The notes under the pieces were generated by a model. The model was not told the DNA's origin, did no database searches, and saw only the letters and a list, made by a program, of their open reading frames with translations. A DNA stretch of 64,000 nt from Clavaria fumosa. Lineage: Eukaryota > Basidiomycota > Agaricomycetes > Agaricales > Clavariaceae. Below, in pieces: positions 54,369 through 64,000 of this stretch. Position numbers and translations under genes: made by a program. The stretch lies in the NCBI GenBank assembly GCA_951802425.1, contig OX637802.1:2170001-2234000 (forward strand), read 5' to 3'. The stretch's first letter is position 1, and each line of letters begins with the position of its first letter.

Positions 54369-56590
54369 TATTCCCCTTCCTAAGATTTGTTCTCCTGAAC
54401 AAACTCTGCGATGGCCTCCTTTGTGTGCATGAGGTTCTCCAGGGGCTCCCAAGTATTTTCCTCAGGCGGATAACCAACCCAGCTCACCAGATACTGGACC
54501 TTCCCTCTCCTCTTCCTCTTAGCTAGGACTCATTCAACATCATACTGCTCTCCTCCCTCTATGAGTTCGGGTGGTGGTTGGATGGAAGATGGGTCTCCTC
54601 GGAAGGGTTTGAGCAAGGTCTCATTGAAGACTGGGTGGATTCACCAGCTCAGGGGAAGGGTAAGGCGATAGGCCGAGGTTCCTACCTTCTCCTCCACAGG
54701 GAAGGGACTGACAAACTTGGGTCCAAGCTTCTTGGAGGGGAGTTTGAGAGGGAGGTTCCATGAATCTAGATACACCAGGCCACCTTTCCTATAGATCTCT
54801 GGTTCTTGTGAGTGATCGTCATAAGTCATGGAGTCGGCCACTTGTCCTTTCTGCAGGACATCCCGGAGGTGGTCATGGGCAGTGGAAATCTGGGCGAGGA
54901 ACTCATTGGCAGCAGGTATGTCAAAGCTGGTGGGGAAATCAGGGATCGGGGTGGGGTCGAAGCCGTGGAGAGCTGAGAAGGGAGTGATGTCCGAGTCACG
55001 AATGGGTCATGAGTTGAGAGCGAACTGAGTGAGGGGGAGCATGGCAGCCCAATCAGCCTGGTCTTCCTTGGTCAGTGCACAGAGGACTACTTCTACTTCC
55101 TGGTTGGCCCTCTCCACTTGTCCGTCTGTCTGTGGGTGGTAGGTGGTGGAAGCAGCAGATTTGATGCCCAGTTTGTTGTAGACCTTGTGCATGAACTTGG
55201 AGATAAATTGTCCTCCTTGGTCAGATACTACCTTTTTGGGGAGTCCATAGTAGGCATATATCTTCTCAAGGAGGATTGAGGCTGCTCCCTCCAATGTGAG
55301 TTCCTGGATGGTTGGGGCAAGGACAATGGTTTTGGTTAAATAATCTTTGATTACCAAAATCATATCATAACCTGTGGATTCCAAGACAGGGCCAATCAGG
55401 TCCCAACCAATGACTTGCCAAGGTCGCGAGGGGATTGGGAGAGGGTGGAGGGGTGCCGGCTTGCGTCCATGTCGAGGTTTGATTCTTGGACAGACATCGC
55501 AGGTGATTATGTAGGCATGGGTGTCCTTCTTAAGTGTAGGCCAATACCAATATTTTGTGATTGCGACCTGGGTTTGGCAATTCCCGGGTGCACAGTCGTC
55601 CGAGCCGAGTGGTGGAGGTCGAGGATGTCCTTTACGAGTGTTGTTGGGACCCGGGGCTTCTCCTGCACCCGGAGATACCCTTCCTTATCCCTTTCCGCCT
55701 CCACCGGAGGGGTCTCCAGGGCCTGTTCAATCCTCAGCCTCTCCATTAGAGACAAGGTCTTGTTGACCTGGAAGAAATGGTCCGGCAGCAGAACTTGGGC
55801 AGGGTGGGGAGGTTGGTCATCATAGTCAGGATGGCAGGAGAGAGCATCGGCCGTGGCGTTCGATTTTCCAGAGTGGGGGATGATCTTGAACCGGAAGAGC
55901 AACAGGAACTGCCTCCATCGGTTTTGACATCCATTGAGCAGGTTCGGCTTCCAGAAATATGAAAGGTTCTTGTGGTCTGTATGGACCTCAAAATCCTGGC
56001 CAAAGAGGTAGTGTTGCCATTCCTCCAATGCATGTACCACCGCGAGGAGTTCCAGATCGTAGACGTCATAATTTAGCTGGGTGTCCCAGAGCTTCGTTGA
56101 TAGGCAGTCCACCATTCTCCACACTCCATCCTGTTGCTGGTACAGGATAGCTGAGGTCGCAACTTTGCTGGCATCCATCTCGATCTTCCACAGCATTCTG
56201 TCCTGGGGGATCGCAACCTGGACTGAGTTTTGAATTGCATCCTGGATGTCATAGAACGACTTTAGCGTGGCATCCATTAATTTAAATTCACCTTTGCCAG
56301 TGCAGGCATGGAGTGGGGTGGCAATCTTGGCATAATTCAGGATATACCATCAGTAGTAGCTTCTGAGGGCCGTGTACCTGTGTGCATCCTTGGCAGATTT
56401 CGGAATTGGCCAGTTATCGATTGCTGAGCACCTCTTCTCGCTCTTCTCAATGGTTCCCTGCCAGATCTTATTTCCAAGGAAAGTCACCTCTGTTCATTTG
56501 AACTTGCATTTCGTGGGTTTGATGGTCAGGTGATTCTCTTGGAGAATCTGGAAAACACGTGTGGTAAGGTCACGGTGTAAGGATAATATA
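54369..56590 (-). pseudogene. pol: Decayed pol of a second gypsy element, 5' truncated
   Basis: On the minus strand from right to left: end of reverse transcriptase (HRDLTTRVFQILQENHLTIK), RNase H (WKIEMDASKVATSAILYQQQ, HTDHKNLSYF), integrase (LPKKVVSDQGGQF, HPQTDGQVERANQ) and a chromodomain end (QYLVSWVGYPPEENTWEP). Frames change and stops interrupt. The reverse transcriptase start, protease and gag are missing: at about 56590-56609 the sequence switches to the third element. Confidence 0.88.
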
Positions 56591-56609
56591 TGGTTTAAAC
56601 AAGGAGACA

Positions 56610-57513
56610 TGACAGATACTGACTATCCAGATATTTTGGCATCCAAGGCAACAGTGCCTGAGAACAATCCGATACTATCCGATAACGTCTGGAACGTCTG
56701 ATAAACATCTGATATCAGACTCTCTGGTCTCCAATCCCCCATGATGATCACAGCCTGCAGGTCACACACACTGCCTACACCTTTCTATTTCATCACTCCA
56801 GCATGGTCAGTGCTCAACATACTCGCTGTTCCATTCCCCTTCCTTTATTTCATATACCATGCTGTAAATTTCATATTGTGCTCCCTTTCAAGTGTCCACT
56901 AGTTTAAACATTTCAAACCCTTTGCAATACCTTGCCCATTGTTCCTAGTACCCCTTTGCTGTACCAGCTATGTTTTCCTTCATTTTATGAGTGGTCCAGA
57001 CATGTGCTGGTCATCGGACATTTCATTCCTCTGAACTGCATGACTCATTTATGAATTATGGCCCCTATATGACCTTGTACACAATATGGCATTGCCTTCT
57101 GTAGCTTCTGGAGATTTCCATAGGATCGGATTTGCTGTACTTAGAAAAATGTACATAAGTATGTACTGGACTCTATGAAAATCCAGCTTTTTGAACACCC
57201 ACATCATGCTGTGATCTTTAGCAGGCTCACCCCTTGTCATACCCATTGATCTGCTGGCCTTTGTCGTTGCCAGCCCTTTGCACCCTTGGGCTGATTTTTG
57301 GAATTCACCAGATCCAACACCCAATATTCCGGACAGTGTATATTCACTCTTTCCGAGCCATAGACACTCAACCTCTGTATCCTCTGAGGATCTGTCTAGG
57401 GTCCCTGACATGTGATAAGACCCCCTGAAGAACCTGGCCGCAAACACCCATTTGCAGCCAACACCAGTACAGCCTACTACAATTTTGGAGCCCACCACGA
57501 GGGGGTCGTAACA
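56610..57513 (+). other. 5' LTR/leader region of the third gypsy element
   Basis: Starts TGACAGATACTGACTATCC and leads to GGGGGTCGTAACA just before the gag start at 57514. The exact LTR end was not determined because no second copy is inside the window. Confidence 0.5.
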
Positions 57514-58794
57514 ATGTCTTCACTACAGTCTTCAAGGATTCCCAGAGGCTCATCTGCTTCCCAGCCTCGACATTCCAAATGCCTAAGAATGCAAAACCCG
57601 AATCCGACTTCGGAACCAGCGCATACTGAATGTGCTGGAGAAGTAATTGAAACTTCTCATCTACTTCCATCGGAAATCCCCAGTATCTCATCCATTGTAT
57701 ACTCCCATACGAGCTTTGTGACTCCCGTTACCACATTACCACAGATCTTCGAAGAACTGCTTACACCACTCCCCCTCGAATTGAACATCCTCCAGTTCCC
57801 ACCAGAATCACCTCAGAATTCACCAGACGAAGTTCACTTACCACCCTTTGCACCAATACAAATGGCTAATCAACTGAGATATCCGCTCCGTGGTGCTCAT
57901 GGGGCCCCCACCTTTGATGGAGTACTGACGCACCTCAACCAGTACTTCGAAGACATTGACATCGTACTCACTGGCATTAATCCAGATGTTCTGGAAGCCA
58001 ATTTAATTCGGTATGCAAAGCATTACCTCAACACTGATATGTGTCTTCTTTGGGAGACTCTCACACCCGAACCACACCTGGAATGGACTTGGGATACTTT
58101 CAAAGCAGCTGTCTGATGCCTTTATCCAGGTTCCGATGGCGGCCGTTTGTTTTCTGTCACTGATTTGGACTGTTTCATATCAGACTTGGCCCAAAAAGGA
58201 GTTTACACATGCGCAGAACACGAAGAGTATTACCAGGACTTTCTTCGGATCACCTCGCATTTGATCAGTTCACAGTGTATGTCTACAAATGATAGGAACT
58301 GACTTTACATTCTTGGATTTGGGGATCATACAAGGTGCTGGATCAAGAGCCGGCTCACTATTATACTACCAAATCACCATCTGGAGGATCCATACCCCAT
58401 GAATGAGGTACATGCTGCAGCCGAGTTCCTACTTTCCTCGACGTCCCTGCACTCTGTGACAACCGATCAATTTTCTGGACCTGTCCATTTCACATTTTCA
58501 GCCCCCAGGAGAGAAACAAAACCAGTAGTCAAGAAGGAAGAGCTTGACATGTCTGCGGCCTTGGTGACATTTGCTTCTACAATGGCTCACCTGGAATCAA
58601 TTTTATCAGCTCAGTCTCTCAAACTGGCAAAATGTTCCACCCCTTGGACCATGAATTCCCCTACAAACTGGACATGTAACTTCTGTTCAGAATTAGGTCA
58701 TTTTGTTAGTGCCTGTCCGAAAGCCCTCGAATACATCAAGTCTGGTAAATGTATGCGGAACACCGAAGGCAGGATTTGCCTTCCTTCCAGATGA
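57514..58794 (+). pseudogene. gag: Gag-like region of the third gypsy element
   Basis: Begins MSSLQSSRIPRGSSASQPRH. Later MANQLRYPLRGAHGAPTFDG and a capsid-like domain (VLTHLNQYFEDIDIVLTG). A break near 58116 splits the frame. A zinc knuckle CNFCSELGHFVSAC lies at 58678-58719. Frames shift at least twice, so it is a pseudogene. Confidence 0.75.
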
Positions 58795-61700
58795 TACTTG
58801 CCAGGCACTATTGTGGGGAACAACCTACCAGAGTGCTTTGATAAGTACTACACTACTTACCAATCCCAGAATACGCAGCTGGCGACTACCGTGGTATTTG
58901 AAGCACAGCCTACTGGATCATCTGGTGACCCTGCAGATATGGAAGATGCATTGGATGAGGAAGATAGCAAGAGGATTGCCCTGGAAAATATGGCTCACAC
59001 CTTTGCAAATGATGTGGCAAAGAAAATAGACAAGGGCAAAAGGAAAGCGCCCGCACCCTGGAATAACAATCCACAGCCATCTAGGTTACCTCCCCTGCCC
59101 GCCATTGTCATTACGCCAACCCAGGTTGCTTGTTCATCGAAGCCAGAAAGAATCGAACGATCTGACGTCCGATTGAAAATCCGGTAACCGTTCAACAAGT
59201 TTTCGATCATGCACTCGACATCCTGGTCCGCGTGACACCTCGTGAACTACTCGCCATTTCTGAAGATGTCCGCAAAAAGATGAAGGATATGGTTACTGCC
59301 CGCCATGTTCTGGTCATCACTTCCGTCATACAGGATATGCTCTACACAAATATTATGGCCCTGGACACCTCTGATCTCATTGTGGCAGTCGATGCCGCTC
59401 CGCTCCGCATCATAGAAGGCATATTGGATGGTTGAATCGCTGTGGAGTGCCTTCTTGACCAGGGAAGTTTGATTGTAGCAATGCAGTGAGACATCTGGGA
59501 GAAACTCAGCAATCCACTACACTCTGAATGCATTATTCACATGGAATCCTCTCATGGTACCATCGCTCTGACGCTTGGACTCATCAAAAATTTCCCTTTA
59601 CAGATCGGTCTGTGCACGTTCCATGTTCAAAGGCAAGTGGCAGACATGCTGCCCTGCGAGGTTCTTGTCGGACGACCATTTTTTATGCTAACTGGCTCTC
59701 AGACAATTGACCATCCCCATGGGGCCCAAGACCTCATTCTAAACGATCTGAACACAGGAGAACAAATCATAGTGCCAACGAAAGAGCGAATCCCCATCCG
59801 CAAAACACTGAATAACAAGAAACTGCATCCGGATTTTTAAGGGCTGGAGCCTCAAAAACCCGCAAATCAACGGACTCATCTCCGAACAATGCGGACACAG
59901 AAACTATACCCAGATACAAAGCTCCAGCTATTTGCTCTACTTCTGTTCAGAATTCCTCATTGTCTTCCTTTGTAAATCCAGTCCCTCTCGATCCCCTTCC
60001 TTGTATCAGTGTCCCAGACACTTCTTTCGATTCCGTTGATTGCCCAGTCACTACCAGATGTGAATCGATGCGTCTGAATATCACATATTCCCTGTATAAC
60101 AATACTCCTAAACTGAATTTCTCGTCTACGGACGCTGTTTTCCCAGTTTACTTGGGAAAGAAATATAAGAATGTCATGAACTGCATCAATCCAATCAAAG
60201 CGACAGTGCCCGAAGAATTCCGGATTGTTCGACACCGGCATCCAGACCCCCTAGCTGATATACCAACTCTTCCAACACATCCCCCCGATTTCACCCCCGG
60301 TCTCTGATATACTCAAGACCGGAAAGAAGTGCATGACACAAACCCCACCAGATTTTTATGGCCGGAGGAAGAAAAACTTGTTCACTATCTTATTAGAGCC
60401 CAGGAAGATGCCTTCGCTTGGAAGGAGACCGAAAAAGGATGATTTGATGCAAAATACTTCGATCTGATTATCATCCCGAAAGTCAAACATGTTCCTTGGA
60501 TCTTCAAAAATATACTGATACCTCCTGGCATCTACAATGCAGTACTGAAGGTTATCTGAGAAAAGATAGCAGCTGGAGTCTACGAAGAATCCAACTCTTC
60601 TTATTGGTCCCAGTGGTTTTGTGTGTTAAAGAAAGACGGAAAGTCCCTCCAACTCATATATAACCTCCAGCTAGTGTTGCCGCAGCTAGACTGGTCATGA
60701 GCCAGCTACACTAGCTGCAGCTCATGACTACTCTAGCTGGTCTCAATTTGTCTACAAGCTTCCGGATGGCACTTACAAGACGATTCTGGAGAATCTGCAA
60801 ATAAGGCAGTTCGTTTGGGAACATTTGAATAACGTCAACCGAGTGCTCCAATGAATCAAAAAAGTCAGAGGAACCTTTAATGGCAAGAAAACGACAATCT
60901 GCACCCCCGAAACAATCATTACCGGACACACATGCACATATGAAGGGCAAGTTCCGGACACTTCCAATGTTCAATGCATCCGAGACTGGCCTCCGTGCAA
61001 GACACTCACAGACATCAGATCATTTTTAGGCATTTGCAGACTGCTCCGGATATTCATTAAAAACTACGCAGTACTTGCCTGACCACTCGTCAATCTGACT
61101 CACAAGGACATTCCATTCAGGTTCAAAGAAGAAGAGCAAAATTCAATGGACCGACTTAAAGATGCAATAGTCAACTCATCCACTGTTCGACTGATCAATT
61201 ACCACTCTGGACGGCCCATGATTATGGCCATTGACTCGTCCAACATTGCTGTCAGCTTTGTGCTATTTCAAATTGGAGAAGATGGAATCCGGTACCCATC
61301 CAGGTTCGGTTTGATTACCTGGAACGAATGCAAGGCCCGATACTCTCAAGCAAAGATCGAGTTATATGGACTATTCTGCACTCTTCGGTCATACTGGATT
61401 TACCTTATCGGTCTTCCAAAATTCACCATTGAAATGGACACAAAATTCATTAAAGGTATGCTAAACAATCCAGACATTCAACCAAATGCTGCCATGAATC
61501 GATGGATTGCTGGTATACTGCTTTTCGATTTCAACCTTGATCATATTCCCACAAATAAACACACCAGAGCCAACAGATTATTACGCCAATGTGCCGCAGA
61601 TGGTGAAGAAGACACTGAGTCCAAAGATCATGAAGAGTGGATCGATCGGAGCTACGTGTTCACCATGGAACACATGAATCGAGCACTGGAATCCTACTAC

Positions 61701-63303
61701 CCATCCGAGGTGCGCCCCCCTGGTATCGCTCATACTGGCTTCCAACTTCACACAGGGTTGATGCTACTCAATTCGACCAGCCCCAAATAAATCCTCCACC
61801 ATCTTTATACCCCAGTCAGACGCAGCAAAGAAAAGAGAAGAACAGATCCGCAAAATTGAATCTTTCCTTCGAAACCCAATCTGTCCTTCTGGCACCAATG
61901 CAAACCAGTTCCGACGATTAGTCCGCTCCGCATCCGAGTTCTTCATCCTTGATAACAAGCTATGGCATCACTGACCTAATGGATGCCACCAGGTAGTACC
62001 TCCAGACTACAAATGGCTTGCAATTATCACTGAGGCACACAATTCACTTGGCCACAAAGGCGTTTATGTTATCCAGACATGTATCTTAAATTGGTTCTGG
62101 TGGCTGGTGTTGGATCAAGATGTAAAGTGGTTTGTCCGAACTTGTCACCAGTGCCAGACTTGGCAAATCCAGAAGATCTTTATTCCACTGACAGTTGCCA
62201 CACTGGCCAGTCTTTTCTGTCAATTGCACATTGATACCATGTTCCTACCCAGGGCTCGCAGTTTTTGACTTCTTGTCCATGCCCGATGCTCATTATCTGC
62301 ATATCCAGAAGTGAGACCACTACGAAACGAGACTGCCTGACTTCTTGGAACCTTCATATTTGAAGATATACTGTGCTGATGGGGAGCAGTAGAAGAGATC
62401 ATTACAGATAATGGTACCCCATTTATCAAGGCCCTCGATTTCCTCAAGAAACGGTATGGAATCTGTCACATCCATATCCCTGGATATAATTCCCGTGCTA
62501 ATGGCGTCATTGAACATGCCCACTGGTCGGTCCGCAAGTCATTAATCAAAGCAGCAGACAGAGACGAATCGAAATGGCCAGATGTTTTACCCTCAGTCAT
62601 TTGGGCGGAACGAACCACAATCCAACGATCCACCGGTCACTCTCCATTTTACATCACACACGGCATTGAACTGCTTTTCCCTTTCAACATATCTGAAGCA
62701 ACATATCTAATTCTGACTGCTGATGCCCCGATGACTACTGCGGAACTGATAGCCCTTCGAGCCCGCCAACTACAAAAACGAGAAGAAGATCTAGCGACAA
62801 TTGCTGATAAAGTACTCACTGCCCAAAAACAATCCATCAAGCAGTTCATCGATGCACACTGGAACTCTATCATTGACTATGATTTCAAACCCAGATCACT
62901 GGTATTGATCCGCAATTCGGCCATAGAAATGGAATTAAATTGGAAGACAAAACTGCGATTCTTTGGACCGATGATTGTTGTTCGCTGAACTCAATATGGC
63001 ACATATATCCTCTTGGAACTTGATGGCGCCATCTCAAAAATCCACTATGCAGCTTTCCGTATCATTCCCTACTATCCACAGTCGCAAACATCAATTCTGG
63101 TTACATCCATTATCAACCAAATGACAGAGGTAAACGAGGACATCCCTCCCAATCAAATACACAAGGCCTCACATAAGTCCATTGACACCAAGGACAGGGA
63201 AAGCCAAGCAGCCGATCTATCCAATGAATCTGATAATGAAGCTACCAACAACGGCACTACAGAAACTCATCTGCAACACTCCGGAGCAACCCGGAACCTT
63301 TGA
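58795..63303 (+). pseudogene. pol: Decayed pol (PR-RT-RNaseH-IN) of the third gypsy element
   Basis: Order: protease region (59528-59840, CEVLVGRPFFMLTGS); start of reverse transcriptase (60303-60668, VYEESNSSYWSQWFCVLKKD) broken by a 82-bp hAT remnant and a deletion that removes the YxDD region; resumption at YKLPDGTYKTILENLQ; RNase H (MIMAIDSSNIAVSFVLFQIG); integrase with LGHKGVYV...CHQCQTW, QLHIDTMF, ITDNGTPF and VIEHAHW. A long C-terminal tail runs to 63303 without a chromodomain. Many stops are TGA where CGA is expected. Confidence 0.88.
60672..60753 (+). mobile_element. Truncated hAT remnant inside pol
   Basis: TAGTGTTGCCGCAGCTAGAC...GGTCTCAATTTGTCT matches the reverse complement of 53092 down to about 53010. 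The flank CCTCCAGC (60664-60671) is the complement of GCTGGAGG at 53093-53100, so this is the same insertion site. The far end of the element and the following pol DNA are deleted. Confidence 0.85.
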
Positions 63304-63535
63304 CCTTGCCATTAAGCATTTTTCTCTATCGTATCCTTTATTTCCCCATAATTTACATTGATTTTGAATGCCCAAAAAATAAAAATAAAATAAAAATAAA
63401 AATTTCGGACAAGTCCAAACTTTATACCCGATGTTCTTTCTAACCTTTTCTTACACTCTCACACCTCTCACGCACTTTTCTTACATGACATAGTACTCCA
63501 ATTGAAGAAGAAAGTCACATATAAAAACAAAAAAC
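63304..63535. other. 3' region of the third element
   Basis: AT-rich, with an AAAAT tandem tract at 63376-63402. No copy of the 56610 LTR start is seen, so the 3' LTR is missing, very diverged or outside the window. Confidence 0.45.
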
Positions 63536-64000
63536 TTATACAGTAAGGGGCTCACCAAGCAGAAGTATCTGGAGCAACTCAGCTCCGGCCTTCACCTGAT
63601 CAGCCCCCCTTTCCATCATCTGGAGCGCCCGCTCCAGCGCCTCCCTCATGGACGACCCTGCCACCGTCTCCTGCTCCTTACCTGTCCGACTCGGACCCGC
63701 CTCCGCTTTCTTTCGCTTTGCTGGCAGCTCCACCATCTCCATGCTATCATCATCCTCAATCTCATCCTCCTCCTCCTCCTCCTCCTCCTCCAGGGTCGTG
63801 TCTTCACGGACTGGTGCCCACGTCGCACCTCACCTCAGCCTCTTGCTCCCGGCCACCTCCGTTGTCTTTGGACCTGCTCCGCTATGTTAGCCAACATGGA
63901 TCTGGTACTTTTTGACTTACCTCCAGTGCCAGACACTGCCGCCTTCTCCACCCTCACTCCTGAAACATACCTATCAGTTGTTTCATCACAAAAACAAAAG
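63536..64000 (-). CDS. Hypothetical protein, 3' part (5' end outside window)
   Basis: Minus-strand frame ending at 63536. From the right: an acidic run of glutamates (63763-63795), ELPAKRKKAEAGPSRTGKEQ with a basic nuclear-type KRKK, then a helical end REALERALQMMERGADQVKA. Such acidic-then-basic short proteins are common beside transposons in mushrooms. A GTAAGT at about 63922 suggests an intron toward the edge. The domain is unknown. Confidence 0.4.

Overview
The window is nuclear DNA of a basidiomycete fungus, most likely a mushroom-forming agaricomycete. The evidence is dense small genes split by many short GT-AG introns (about 45-180 nt), a Zn(II)2Cys6 regulator, ATG5, GOT1, a RACK1 gene, an integral-membrane family with the look of a common mushroom family, and Ty3/gypsy chromoviruses with hAT-type elements. 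All identifications come from reading translated sequence; no database search was run.

Layout. 1-13,030 is accessory DNA: the 3' end of a basidiomycete hypothetical gene, a decayed repeat field (2.0-3.5 kb), a decayed gene with a SANT/trihelix-like domain, a solo LTR with target duplication, a pair of about 460-bp direct repeats around an inverted repeat, one apparently complete Ty3/gypsy chromovirus (6762-12657, minus strand, 5-bp target duplication, gag and pol open, LTRs differing at one base), and a hAT-type MITE.

13,300-49,100 is a conserved gene block: RACK1 (+) with a U24-like snoRNA in its third intron; a protein with a DUF6924-like segment (-); GOT1 (-); mitochondrial enoyl-CoA hydratase (-); SCY1-like pseudokinase (-); Mediator MED14 (+); PEP carboxykinase (+); an alpha/beta hydrolase (-); a GH18 chitinase (-); a polytopic membrane protein (-); ATG5 (+); a second membrane protein (-); a truncated-looking Zn2Cys6 factor (-); a triose-phosphate-transporter-family protein (-); MED31 (-); and a UCH37-type deubiquitinase (+). 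Three pairs are head to head over short shared promoters (SCY1/MED14, membrane protein/ATG5, MED31/UCH37). Roles are mostly housekeeping: transcription, vesicle traffic, autophagy, gluconeogenesis and fatty-acid oxidation. I see no dedicated operon-like or biosynthetic system.

49,100-64,000 is a nested, decayed transposon field: a relative of the intact chromovirus (51,600 on, plus strand) interrupted by a composite hAT-like element that carries a piece of another retrotransposon's pol gene, then a 5'-truncated second gypsy element (minus), then a third gypsy element (plus) full of stop codons, and a partial gene at the right edge.

Most noteworthy are the composite hAT element with captured pol DNA, the match between the chromovirus primer site and its own predicted 5' transcript end (Tf1-like self-priming), the heavy CpG-to-TpG decay of old copies, and the intron-hosted U24 snoRNA.
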